DNA of 37,923 nt from an uncultured Lachnospiraceae bacterium (lineage in GTDB: Bacteria > Bacillota > Clostridia > Lachnospirales > Lachnospiraceae), in the NCBI GenBank assembly GCA_900539175.1, contig UQAW01000029.1:1-37923 (forward strand), written 5' to 3'. A program made the translations under genes and the position numbers. The notes under the pieces were generated by a model, which was not told where the DNA came from, ran no database searches, and saw nothing but the letters and a program-made list of their open reading frames with translations. Position 1 is the stretch's first letter. The number at the start of each line of letters is the position of its first letter. Shown here one piece after another: positions 17,252 through 24,781 of this stretch.

Positions 17252-17524
17252 TTGGGAACTGTGAGAAAAGTTCCGATGCGTAAATGCATCGGATGCAACG
17301 AAATGAAAAGCAAAAAGGAACTGATACGGGTGATCAGGACTCCGGAAGGTGAGATTTTGCTGGATGCCACAGGAAAGAAGAACGGCAGGGGTGCATATGT
17401 CTGTCCGGACAGGGCATGTCTGACGAAGGCCATAAAAAGCAAGGGGCTGGAACGTTCTTTCCAGACGGCGATTCCGAAAGAAATTTACGATAACCTGGAA
17501 AAGGAGATGGAAGCCCTTGGATGA
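17252..17524 (+). CDS. ylxR: YlxR family RNA-binding protein
   Basis: This is a 90-residue basic protein of the YlxR (DUF448) family, with the hallmark RKCIGCNEMKSKKELIRV, the GRGAYVC segment and a Cys pair. Members bind RNA or act as nucleoid-associated regulators; the exact job here is unknown. Start is TTG 17252 behind AGGAAGTGA at 17239-17247; GTG 17261 is an alternative. Its 3' end overlaps ylxQ by 8 bases. Confidence 0.9.
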   Translation: MGTVRKVPMRKCIGCNEMKSKKELIRVIRTPEGEILLDATGKKNGRGAYVCPDRACLTKAIKSKGLERSFQTAIPKEIYDNLEKEMEALG

Positions 17525-17822
17525 AAAGAAAGTCTATTCCTTTCTGGGACTGGCGATGAAGGCAGGAAAGATTGCAAGCGGTGAGTTTCAGGTGGAGCAT
17601 GCAGTGAAATCAGGAAATGCTGCCCTTGTGATCGTGACAGAAGATGCCTCAGAGAACACCAGAAAAAAATTCAGTAATATGTGTGAATACTACCGTACGC
17701 CAATCTGCTATTTCGGGGAGATGGAAAAACTTGGGATGGCAATAGGAAAGACATTCCGGGCATCGCTTGCGGTTACAGATGAGAACTTGGCGAAGGCAGT
17801 CGCTAAGAAGATGAATGAGTAG
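17517..17822 (+). CDS. ylxQ: L7Ae-family ribosomal-like protein YlxQ
   Basis: This 101-residue protein is related to ribosomal L7Ae/L30e, a fold that binds kink-turn RNAs. Visible are LGLAMKAGKIASGEFQVE, the AALVIVTEDASENTRKKF stretch and the C-terminal GKTFRASLAVTDENLAKAV. The only in-frame start is TTG 17517, inside the end of ylxR and 11 bases after AAGGAG, so translation is probably coupled. Placement between ylxR and infB is standard for Firmicutes. Confidence 0.9.
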   Translation: MDEKKVYSFLGLAMKAGKIASGEFQVEHAVKSGNAALVIVTEDASENTRKKFSNMCEYYRTPICYFGEMEKLGMAIGKTFRASLAVTDENLAKAVAKKMNE

Positions 17823-17842
17823 TCAGAAAGGTCGGTGGTAGA

Positions 17843-20800
17843 ATGCCAAAACTTAGAATACATGAGCTTGCAAAAGAATTGAATCGAACGAATAAAGAGG
17901 TCATGGATTTTTTGAAACAAAAAAAGGTAGATGTTAAAAGTCATATGAGTACCCTCGAAGAGGATCAGGAAGTACTGGTGCGTAAGTCACTGGGAATCAA
18001 ATCTTCCAAGAGTGGAAAGGTAGAGGAGAAGTTAGTGGAGAAACCAAAGAAAAAGTCAAATATCATTCAGGTGTTGCGTCCTCAGAATGCAACCAGTCAG
18101 GAAGCCAGAAAGAAACTTCAGCAGCGGGCTCAGAGTGAAAAGGCAGCTCGTGCCCAGGCAGAAAAAAGAGAGAAAGCAGCCCGTGATAAAGGGGAGCAGT
18201 CTGCTGCAAATCCAGTCCAGGAAGCCCGTCCGCAGGCAGATGGGGCATCTGTACAGGGAAAACCGGCAGCGCGTCTGCAGCCGGAGAACGTACAGCAGGC
18301 GGAAAAGAATCAGAGTATTCGGACACAAAAGCAGCAGGCAGAGAATGCACAGGTGCAGAAACCGCAGCAATCGGAGACTGTGCAGGTAGAGAAACCGCAG
18401 CAGACAGAAGCGGCAACTGTACAGAAGTCTCAGACAGAAGCGGTGCAGACAGAAAAGGTACAGAAGACAAAGACAGAGCCATCCGTTACCGCACAGGATG
18501 CAGGAGCACGTATTCAGAACACGGTATCACAGAATGCTCATAACAGTCGTCCTCAGAGCGAACGCAATAATAACCGTTCCCAGGGCGACCGAAATGGCAA
18601 TCGCCCGCAGGGAGAACGGAACGGCAGCCGTCCACAGGGCGATCGGAATAGTAACCGTTCCCAGGGCGACCGGAATAATAATCGTTCTTATGGAGAACGT
18701 AATAATAATCGTCCGCAGGGCGACCGTAATAACAATCGTTCCTATGGAGATCGTAATAGTAATCGTCCGCAGGGCGATCGTAATAACAATCGCCCATATG
18801 GAGAGCGAAATGGAAACCGTCCCCAGGGTGACCGGAATGGAAACCGTTCTTACGGAGATCGTCCAGCTCGTCCGCAGGGAGACAGACCGCAGCGTCCCTT
18901 TGGAGATCGTACAAATCGTCCGGGAGACAGAAGTGGCCGTCCGCAGGGTAATGGCTTTGGCCGTGATAAGAAGCCGCAGGTTGAGACCATTGATCTTGGA
19001 CTGAAAAAGCCGTCCAGAGATACCAGTCATAAAGACAAAGATAAGACGAAAGATTCACTGAGAGATAAGAAGTTTGGAGAAGACCGTCGTCCGAATCAGG
19101 GGAATCGTCCAAATCAGTCACGCCGTCCGAATCAGAATCTTCCAAAAGCGCTTCAGAAGCCGTCACCGAAGCCAAAGGAAGAGAAGAAAGAGGAAGTAAA
19201 GGAGATCACACTTCCGGAGAAACTGACAATTCGTGAGTTGGCTGAGAAGATGAAGATGCAGCCGTCCGTAATTGTGAAGAAGCTGTTCCTGGAAGGAATC
19301 ATGGTGACTGTGAACCATGAAATCGACTTTGAAAAGGCCCAGGAGATTGCACTGGATTATGATATTATTGCGGAGGCAGAAGAAAAGGTTGATGTAATCG
19401 AGGAATTGCTTCGTGAGGAAGAAGAGGATGAAAAGGATATGGTTTCCCGTCCTCCCGTTGTCTGTGTTATGGGACACGTAGATCATGGTAAAACTTCTCT
19501 GTTGGATGCGATCCGTGATACCCATGTAACAGACCGTGAGGCAGGTGGTATCACCCAGCATATCGGTGCTACGGTGGTTACGATCAACGGACAGAATATC
19601 ACCTTCCTGGATACGCCTGGCCATGAAGCATTTACCGCTATGCGTATGCGTGGCGCTAATTCCACAGATATCGCAGTTCTGGTCGTAGCAGCTGATGACG
19701 GTGTTATGCCCCAGACGGTGGAAGCGATCAACCATGCCAAAGCCGCAGGAGTGGAAATCATTGTGGCGATCAACAAAATTGATAAGCCAAGTGCCAATGT
19801 GGAGCGTGTGAAACAGGAGCTGTCTGAGTATGAATTGATTCCGGAAGACTGGGGCGGAAGTACCATCTTTGTTCCGGTATCAGCGCATACGAGAGAAGGT
19901 ATCACAGAGCTTCTGGAGATGATCCTGCTGACAGCAGAGGTGATGGAGCTGAAAGCAAATCCGAAGCGTAAAGCCAGAGGTCTTGTCATTGAGGCAAAAC
20001 TGGATAAAGGAAAAGGACCTGTTGCCAATATCCTGATTCAGAAGGGTACGCTGCATGTGGGAGATTATATTGCCGCAGGTGCATGTTCCGGTAAAGTACG
20101 TGCTATGATGGATGACAAGGGACGCCGTGTGAAAGAGGCTGGTCCTTCCATGCCGGTAGAGCTTTTGGGCTTAAATGATGTGCCGAATGCCGGTGAGATC
20201 CTTGTTGCCACAGATACGGATAAAGACGCGAAGAATTTTGCAGCAACCTTCGTATCGGAAGGAAAGAATAAGCTGCTGGAAGAAACAAAAGCGAAGATGT
20301 CTCTGGATGATCTGTTCAGCCAGATTCAGGAAGGTAACCTGAAGGAATTGAATATCGTGGTAAAGGCCGATGTACAGGGTTCTGTGGAGGCAGTAAAACA
20401 GTCACTGGTACGTCTGTCCAACGAGGAAGTTGTAGTTAAGATTGTTCACGGCGGTGTCGGTGCGATCAATGAGTCTGACGTTACGCTGGCGGCAGCATCC
20501 AATGCAATCATTATCGGATTCAATGTGCGTCCGGATGTGCAGGCAAAGACGGTTGCAGAGCAGGAAGGGGTGGATGTCCGTCTGTATCGTGTCATTTATC
20601 AGGCCATCGAGGATGTGGAAGCAGCCATGAAAGGTATGTTGGATCCAATCTTCGAAGAGAAGGTAATCGGTCATGCAGAAATCCGTCAGCTGTTCAAGGC
20701 TTCCGGAGTCGGTACAATCGCAGGAAGTTATATACTGGATGGTATCTTCCAGAGAGGATGCAAGGTACGTATCAGCCGCGAGGGAACACAGATCTTCGAA

Positions 20801-20947
20801 GGACCGCTGGCATCCCTGAAGCGTTTCAAGGATGATGTGAAGGAGGTTAAATCCGGTTACGAATGCGGTCTGGTATTTGACGGTTTCAACGATATTCAGG
20901 AATTTGATATTGTAGAAGCCTATGTTATGGTAGAAGTACCGAGATAG
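17843..20947 (+). CDS. infB: Translation initiation factor IF-2
   Basis: IF-2 is the GTPase that brings initiator fMet-tRNA to the 30S subunit and promotes subunit joining. At 1034 residues it is long. It has an N-terminal IF2_N module (MPKLRIHELAKELNRTNKEV), a Lys/Gln-rich linker (about 50-238), a tandem repeat region (about 239-373), and a second IF2_N module (KLTIRELAEKMKMQPSVIVK, about 455). The G domain has GHVDHGKT at 544-551, GGITQHIGA, DTPGHEAFTAMRMRGA and NKID. Domains II-IV follow, ending with the fMet-tRNA-binding C-terminus. The start is ATG 17843, with a poor GGTGG site. Fifth gene of the operon; rbfA follows after 27 bases. Confidence 0.97.
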   Translation: MPKLRIHELAKELNRTNKEVMDFLKQKKVDVKSHMSTLEEDQEVLVRKSLGIKSSKSGKVEEKLVEKPKKKSNIIQVLRPQNATSQEARKKLQQRAQSEKAARAQAEKREKAARDKGEQSAANPVQEARPQADGASVQGKPAARLQPENVQQAEKNQSIRTQKQQAENAQVQKPQQSETVQVEKPQQTEAATVQKSQTEAVQTEKVQKTKTEPSVTAQDAGARIQNTVSQNAHNSRPQSERNNNRSQGDRNGNRPQGERNGSRPQGDRNSNRSQGDRNNNRSYGERNNNRPQGDRNNNRSYGDRNSNRPQGDRNNNRPYGERNGNRPQGDRNGNRSYGDRPARPQGDRPQRPFGDRTNRPGDRSGRPQGNGFGRDKKPQVETIDLGLKKPSRDTSHKDKDKTKDSLRDKKFGEDRRPNQGNRPNQSRRPNQNLPKALQKPSPKPKEEKKEEVKEITLPEKLTIRELAEKMKMQPSVIVKKLFLEGIMVTVNHEIDFEKAQEIALDYDIIAEAEEKVDVIEELLREEEEDEKDMVSRPPVVCVMGHVDHGKTSLLDAIRDTHVTDREAGGITQHIGATVVTINGQNITFLDTPGHEAFTAMRMRGANSTDIAVLVVAADDGVMPQTVEAINHAKAAGVEIIVAINKIDKPSANVERVKQELSEYELIPEDWGGSTIFVPVSAHTREGITELLEMILLTAEVMELKANPKRKARGLVIEAKLDKGKGPVANILIQKGTLHVGDYIAAGACSGKVRAMMDDKGRRVKEAGPSMPVELLGLNDVPNAGEILVATDTDKDAKNFAATFVSEGKNKLLEETKAKMSLDDLFSQIQEGNLKELNIVVKADVQGSVEAVKQSLVRLSNEEVVVKIVHGGVGAINESDVTLAAASNAIIIGFNVRPDVQAKTVAEQEGVDVRLYRVIYQAIEDVEAAMKGMLDPIFEEKVIGHAEIRQLFKASGVGTIAGSYILDGIFQRGCKVRISREGTQIFEGPLASLKRFKDDVKEVKSGYECGLVFDGFNDIQEFDIVEAYVMVEVPR
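18557..18960 (+). repeat. In-gene tandem repeat of about 27 nt (IF-2 linker)
   Basis: Roughly a dozen imperfect 9-codon units of the form (P/S)(Q/Y)G(D/E)RN(N/G/S)NR run through the infB linker, fading into shorter GDR/RPQ units at the 3' end. The encoded stretch is basic, Asn/Arg/Gly-rich and surely disordered, like RGG-type RNA-binding tails. Codon wobble differs between units, so the array is not freshly expanded. Confidence 0.9.
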
Positions 20948-20974
20948 GCAACGATAGAAAATAGAGGGATTAAA

Positions 20975-21358
20975 GTGAGAAAAAATAGTATTAAAAACAC
21001 CAGGATCAATGGAGAAGTACAGCGGGAATTAAGTCAGATTATCCGCAATGAAATCAAAGATCCGAGAATTGCCATGATGACTTCGGTTACAGCAGTGGAG
21101 GTCGCTCCTGACCTGAAGACATGCAAGGCATATATCAGTGTGCTGGGAGATGATAAGGCAAAAGAGGACACGATCGCAGGTCTGCGCAGTGCAGAAGGAT
21201 ATGTCCGCAGACTCCTGGCAAAGAATGTAAACTTAAGGAACACGCCGGAAATCCAGTTTGTGTTAGACCAGTCCATCGAATACGGCGTGACCATGTCGAA
21301 ACTGATTGATGATGTGAATCGGGATATCCATGAAAAGGATGATGAGGCAGATGAATAA
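20975..21358 (+). CDS. rbfA: 30S ribosome-binding factor RbfA
   Basis: RbfA is a KH-fold protein that binds immature 30S subunits and helps 16S rRNA 5'-end maturation, especially in the cold. The 127-residue product shows the family features RINGEVQRELSQIIRNEIKDPRI, VTAVEVAPDLKTCKAYISVLG and the C-terminal PEIQFVLDQSIEYG. It starts at GTG 20975, with GAGGG 9-10 bases upstream. Its end overlaps the next gene by 8 bases. Confidence 0.95.
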   Translation: MRKNSIKNTRINGEVQRELSQIIRNEIKDPRIAMMTSVTAVEVAPDLKTCKAYISVLGDDKAKEDTIAGLRSAEGYVRRLLAKNVNLRNTPEIQFVLDQSIEYGVTMSKLIDDVNRDIHEKDDEADE

Positions 21359-22310
21359 ATTAGCAGAGGTTTTGAATGGTGCGGCAACTATCGCGATCGC
21401 GGGTCATGTAAATCCGGATGGAGATTGTGTTGGCTCCTGTATGGGTCTGTACCTGTATCTGAGGGAAAATTATCCTCAGATACAGGCAGATGTTTATCTG
21501 GAGAAACCGAGAGAAGTTTTTCAATTCATTGCAGACATTGATCAGGTAAAGAATGTGTGTGTGCCGGACCGCGTTTATGATCTGATCATCCTTCTGGACG
21601 TCAGCAGCAAGGATCGCATTGGTGTGGCAGCACCGCTGCTGGAACATGCGGTACATACAGTATGTATTGACCACCATGTGACGAACAGCGGATTATGTGA
21701 AGTAAATCACATTCTGGCGGATGCCAGTTCTACCTGTGAAGTTCTGTATGGACTTCTGGAGGATGAAAAGATTCAGAAAGATTGTGCGGAAGCTCTTTAC
21801 ACAGGCATTGTCCATGACACAGGTGTGTTTCAATACTCGAACACATCACCTGAGACGATGCGTATAGCAGCGAATCTGATGGAAAAGGGCATTCCATTTT
21901 CTGATATCGTGGATGGAAGTTTTTATCAGAAAACTTATGTTCAGAATCAGATTATGGGCCGGACGCTGATGGAGAGTATTCTGCTTTTGAACGGCAGATG
22001 TATTGTCGGGATTGTCCGCCAAAGGGAGATGGACTTCTATGGGCTGGAACCGAAGGATCTGGACGGCATTGTAAACCAGCTTCGGAATACGGCAGGAGTA
22101 GAGGTAGCGTTGTTCCTGTATGAATTAAGTTTTCAGGAATTTAAAGTCAGTATGCGGTCAAACGGTGAGGTGGATGTCAGTAAAATTGCCGGTATTTTCG
22201 GTGGTGGCGGTCATGTAAAAGCCGCAGGATGTACCATGCAGGGAGGTCCCTTTGATGTGGTCAACAATATCACACTTTATATAGAAAAACAATTGACAGG
22301 GGAAGCGTGA
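21351..22310 (+). CDS. nrnA: DHH/DHHA1 phosphoesterase, NrnA-type (nanoRNase/pAp phosphatase)
   Basis: The product resembles bifunctional oligoribonuclease and PAP phosphatase NrnA, which removes short RNAs and 3'-phosphoadenosine 5'-phosphate. In 319 residues it has the Mn-binding DHH motifs GHVNPDGDCVGS, LLDVSSKDR, IDHHVTN and HDTGVF, and the DHHA1 nucleotide motif GIFGGGGHVKAAG. I start it at ATG 21351, which gives the usual MNKLAEVLN beginning and overlaps rbfA by 8 bases. The ATG at 21330 lies further inside rbfA. The gene commonly sits between rbfA and truB in Clostridia and Bacilli. c-di-AMP hydrolysis is a possible alternative for this family. Confidence 0.9.
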   Translation: MNKLAEVLNGAATIAIAGHVNPDGDCVGSCMGLYLYLRENYPQIQADVYLEKPREVFQFIADIDQVKNVCVPDRVYDLIILLDVSSKDRIGVAAPLLEHAVHTVCIDHHVTNSGLCEVNHILADASSTCEVLYGLLEDEKIQKDCAEALYTGIVHDTGVFQYSNTSPETMRIAANLMEKGIPFSDIVDGSFYQKTYVQNQIMGRTLMESILLLNGRCIVGIVRQREMDFYGLEPKDLDGIVNQLRNTAGVEVALFLYELSFQEFKVSMRSNGEVDVSKIAGIFGGGGHVKAAGCTMQGGPFDVVNNITLYIEKQLTGEA

Positions 22311-23215
22311 GACGCATGTATGACGGAGTCTTAAATATTTATAAAGAAGCCGGGTTCACTTCACATGATGTGGTGGCAAAGCTGCGCGGAATCTTAAAGC
22401 AGAAGAAAATCGGGCATACCGGAACCCTGGATCCGGATGCGGTGGGAGTGCTTCCGGTCTGCCTGGGCAAAGCTACGAAGATTTGTGATCTGCTGACGGA
22501 TGAGACAAAGACCTATGAGGCGGTGCTGCGGTTGGGCATCGTGACGGATACGCAGGATATGAGCGGAAAGATTCTGGAGGAACATCCGGTGAACTGCAGT
22601 AAGACGGAGATCATAAACTGTGTGGAAGGGTTTCTGGGAGAACAGATGCAGATACCGCCGATGTATTCCGCTTTGAAGGTGGATGGTAAGAAATTATATG
22701 AATATGCCCGGGAAGGAAAGACGGTGGAACGTAAGGCGCGTCCGGTTACATTTTACGAGATTAAAATCTGTGAAATGGATCTGCCGGAGGTGACTATCCG
22801 TGTGAGCTGTTCAAAAGGTACTTATATCCGGACATTATGCCATGATATCGGTGAGAAGCTTGGATGCGGCGGTGCGATGCAGCATCTGACCAGAGTACGC
22901 GTAGGGAGGTTCCAAATTCAGGATGCCTGTACGTTGTCACAGATAGAAGAACTTGTGCGGGAAGCCAGGCTGGAAGAAAAGCTGGCAGCGGTTGACGAGA
23001 TGTTTGGGGAACTGCCAAAGGCGTATGTAAGCCCTGCATTTGATCTGTTGATCCATAATGGAAATCCACTTCGTGCAGATCAGTTTGTGGTATCTGAAAC
23101 AGAGGAAAATGGAAAGCAGCAACTTAGGATGTATGACAGTAAGCGTATATTTATGGGGATATATGAATACCATAAGCATCACCATATCTATAAACCGAAA
23201 AAAATGTTTCTGTAA
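22307..23215 (+). CDS. truB: tRNA pseudouridine(55) synthase TruB
   Basis: TruB makes pseudouridine 55 in the T-loop of tRNAs. The 302 residues carry GVLNIYKEAGFTSHDVVAKLR at the start, the catalytic Asp42 in HTGTLDPDAVGVLPVCLGKATK, the PPMYSALKVDGKKLYEYAREG motif, SKGTYIRTLCHDIG and a TruB C-terminal domain. GTG 22307 overlaps the nrnA stop codon (GTGA), with AGGGGA 3-4 bases upstream; ATG 22316 is a plausible alternative but is 12-13 bases away. Part of the rimP-ribF operon. Confidence 0.95.
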   Translation: MRRMYDGVLNIYKEAGFTSHDVVAKLRGILKQKKIGHTGTLDPDAVGVLPVCLGKATKICDLLTDETKTYEAVLRLGIVTDTQDMSGKILEEHPVNCSKTEIINCVEGFLGEQMQIPPMYSALKVDGKKLYEYAREGKTVERKARPVTFYEIKICEMDLPEVTIRVSCSKGTYIRTLCHDIGEKLGCGGAMQHLTRVRVGRFQIQDACTLSQIEELVREARLEEKLAAVDEMFGELPKAYVSPAFDLLIHNGNPLRADQFVVSETEENGKQQLRMYDSKRIFMGIYEYHKHHHIYKPKKMFL

Positions 23216-23231
23216 ACGAGTTGAGGAACCT

Positions 23232-24152
23232 ATGAGATATATCAGAAAAACACTGGATTTTGGGACGGAAAGACCTTCTGTGATCACACTTGGGAAGTTT
23301 GATGGAGTACACCGGGGGCATATGAAACTGATTCATCGGATATTGGAAATCGGAAAGAAAGATGACTTGGAGACGGTCATCTTTACTTTTGACGTATCAC
23401 CTCAGGTAAAGCTTGGACAGAGGAAGCCTCAGATGCTTCTGACAAATGAGGAACGCAGAGAGCAGCTGCATCGTCATGGGGTCTGCACTTTGATTGAGTG
23501 TCCGTTTGTGTCAGAGGTTATGTGTATGGAGGCAGAGGACTTTGTCGGAGAGATTCTGGTGAAAAAGCTTCGTGCCAAGGTACTGGTCGTCGGATCGGAT
23601 TTTCATTTCGGTCATGGAAGGAAAGGCACACCAGAATTGCTTAAGCAGATGGGAAGCATTTACGGATTTCAGGTAGAAGTTCTGGATAAGGTGATGGATG
23701 GATCACGGGAGATCAGCAGCACCTATATCCGGGAGGAACTTCTGAAGGGACATATGGAGAAGGTCAATGAACTGTTGGGATATCCTTATACTGTGACAGG
23801 TGAGGTGATACATGGACATCAGCTGGGCAGGACAATCGGGGTTCCGACCATCAACCAGATTCCAGGAGAGGACAAGCTTCTGCCGCCGAGAGGTGTTTAT
23901 GCATCCGGAATCAGGGTTGCAGGAAAGAAATTCTACGGAATCACAAATATTGGCATAAAGCCCACAGTTCTGGAAAAGTTTGTGGGTGTGGAAACCCATC
24001 TTTTTGATTGTGATATGGATTTATATGGGGAAGAGGCAAAGGTGGAACTTTATCATTACCAGAGACCTGAGCAGAAGTTTCCGTCTGTGGAGGCATTAAA
24101 GCAGCAGCTTTACGAGGATGAGAAGTGCGGAAAGGAATATTTCCGATTATAA
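23232..24152 (+). CDS. ribF: Bifunctional riboflavin kinase/FAD synthetase
   Basis: RibF phosphorylates riboflavin to FMN and adenylates FMN to FAD. The 306 residues hold the N-terminal adenylyltransferase (LGKFDGVHRGHMKLI, SDFHFGHGRKG, SSTYIREELLKG) and the C-terminal riboflavin kinase (GRTIGVPTINQ, PPRGVYASGIRV, ITNIGIKPTV, ETHLFDCDMDLYGE). ATG 23232, with GAGG 5 bases upstream, gives the normal N-terminus; the frame is open further 5' but reads through the truB end. It is the last gene of the operon, and a strong terminator follows. Confidence 0.95.
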   Translation: MRYIRKTLDFGTERPSVITLGKFDGVHRGHMKLIHRILEIGKKDDLETVIFTFDVSPQVKLGQRKPQMLLTNEERREQLHRHGVCTLIECPFVSEVMCMEAEDFVGEILVKKLRAKVLVVGSDFHFGHGRKGTPELLKQMGSIYGFQVEVLDKVMDGSREISSTYIREELLKGHMEKVNELLGYPYTVTGEVIHGHQLGRTIGVPTINQIPGEDKLLPPRGVYASGIRVAGKKFYGITNIGIKPTVLEKFVGVETHLFDCDMDLYGEEAKVELYHYQRPEQKFPSVEALKQQLYEDEKCGKEYFRL

Positions 24153-24167
24153 AGTTATAAAGGAACG

Positions 24168-24230
24168 ACAGTACGATGTAGGTGCAGTGCAGATGCGTGT
24201 TGCAGGAATTTTACATCGTGCTGTTTTTTT
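24168..24230 (+). terminator. Rho-independent terminator of the rimP-ribF operon
   Basis: A 13-bp stem (24168-24180 with 24212-24224, one G-T pair) encloses a 31-base loop, followed at once by seven Ts (24224-24230). It sits 15 bases after the ribF stop codon. Confidence 0.9.
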
Positions 24231-24231
24231 C

Positions 24232-24318
24232 ATGAAAGGCGATTGCTCCATAGTTCGTGCTCCTGTAATCGCCGCCAGCAAGCATGCGCTCCTCATGTCC
24301 GCTGTACGGAACTTTCAT
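24232..24318 (+). repeat. Family 1 structured repeat, copy A (internally deleted)
   Basis: It runs from ATGAAAG at 24232 to CTTTCAT at 24312-24318 and begins right after the terminator T-run. It keeps the first hairpin (24238-24246 with 24265-24273, 9 bp, one G-T) and the right flank of the third, but lacks about 73 bases between CGCCAG and CAAGCATGCGC relative to copy B. The region 24153-24818 has no gene: it holds the operon terminator, this copy, copies B and C, two companion palindromes and a likely promoter. Confidence 0.85.
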
Positions 24319-24357
24319 AATAAACGGACATGTCTGCTGACGCAGACATCACCATTT
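24319..24357 (+). repeat. Companion palindrome between copies A and B
   Basis: ATGTCTGC, loop TGAC and GCAGACAT at 24330-24349 form a perfect 8-bp hairpin. Flanked by CTTTCAT and ATGAAAG, the module reads as a second palindrome sharing the ends of its neighbours. It is the best match to the solo copy at 11955-11999. Confidence 0.85.
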
Positions 24358-24517
24358 ATGAAAGCCAGATGCTCCGTGCTGTGCACTCCCGCATCTGCCG
24401 CCAGTATTCGTAATCCGGGCTATTGCCCTGCTTACTCATACCGGCTTGTCCGTCCAATGTCCATGACTCGCTGCATGCAAGCATGCGCTCCTCATGGCCG
24501 CTGTCCGGAACTTTCAT
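24358..24517 (+). repeat. Family 1 structured repeat, copy B (full length)
   Basis: This 160-base unit is bounded by ATGAAAG (24358) and CTTTCAT (24511-24517). It holds three hairpins. Hairpin 1 is CAGATGC (24366-24372) with GCATCTG (24391-24397). Hairpin 2 is a long stem with symmetric internal loops, 24401-24407 with 24438-24444, 24410-24413 with 24432-24435, and GGGC 24417-24420 with GCCC 24425-24428. Hairpin 3 is CCATGA (24461-24466) with TCATGG (24492-24497), enclosing GCATGC 24473-24478 with 24481-24486. Confidence 0.9.
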
Positions 24518-24524
24518 AGTAAAT

Positions 24525-24568
24525 TGTAAGGAAACATTAAGACAATCTTTGAAAAAATATGCTACTAT
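24525..24568 (+). promoter_or_regulatory. Candidate regulated promoter of the efflux operon
   Basis: TGTAAG at 24525-24530 and ATTAAG at 24536-24541 form a direct repeat with a 5-base gap (11-base period). This layout is used by OmpR-family response regulators such as CiaR. TACTAT at 24563-24568 could be the -10 box; there is no good -35 at standard spacing, as expected for an activated promoter. If real, the transcript leader includes the next palindrome and repeat copy C. No two-component system lies in the window. Confidence 0.4.
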
Positions 24569-24582
24569 GAAAGCAATACATA

Positions 24583-24620
24583 GTAAATGGAGATGTCTGC
24601 TGACGCAGACATCTCCATCC
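24583..24620 (+). repeat. Companion palindrome between copies B and C
   Basis: A perfect 14-bp stem (24587-24600 with 24605-24618) closes on the loop TGAC. It is longer than the copy at 24319-24357, extended by ATGGAG/CTCCAT. The preceding TACTATG and CATAGTA at 24563-24569 and 24578-24584 form another 7-bp inverted repeat. Confidence 0.85.
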
Positions 24621-24781
24621 ATGAAAGTCGATTGCTCCGCACCTTGTGCTCCCGCAATCGCCGCCAGTATTCGTAATCCGGACTATCGTCCTCCTTACTC
24701 ATACTGGCTTGCCCGTCCAATATCCATGTCCCTGCGCGTGCAAGCACGCTCCGGGTCATGGCTGCTGTCTGGGACTTTCAT
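24621..24781 (+). repeat. Family 1 structured repeat, copy C (full length)
   Basis: This 161-base unit has terminal ATGAAAGTC (24621-24629) and GACTTTCAT (24773-24781), a perfect 9-bp closing stem. Hairpin 1 is CGATTGC (24629-24635) with GCAATCG (24654-24660). Hairpin 2 is 24664-24670 with 24701-24707 (7 perfect pairs), 24673-24676 with 24695-24698, and GGAC 24680-24683 with GTCC 24688-24691. Hairpin 3 is CCATG 24724-24728 with 24757-24761, CCC 24730-24732 with GGG 24753-24755, and GCGTGC 24736-24741 with GCACGC 24744-24749. Paired positions differing from copy B change on both sides. Confidence 0.9.

Noticed and set aside
18486..19175. Open frames on both strands inside infB (up to 229 codons)
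   Set aside because: They arise from the 27-nt tandem repeat, which keeps all frames free of stops. They give Tyr/Asp- or Ile/Val-rich repetitive peptides and have no start signals.
23058..23231. ribF start upstream inside truB
   Set aside because: The added 58 residues are out-of-frame truB sequence. ATG 23232 has GAGG at the right distance and the expected N-terminus.
24118..24519. 133-codon open frame across the repeat array
   Set aside because: It overlaps the ribF end, the operon terminator and repeats A and B. It has no ribosome binding site, and the peptide only mirrors the repeats.
24232..24781. CRISPR array
   Set aside because: The repeats are about 160 nt, structured and separated by a related palindrome, not short repeats with unique spacers. 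No cas gene is present.
24232..24781. IS200/IS605-type element or group II intron
   Set aside because: Hairpins at the ends recall such elements, but there is no TnpA, TnpB or reverse-transcriptase frame, nor the domain V/VI motif of an intron. A derived non-autonomous element remains possible.
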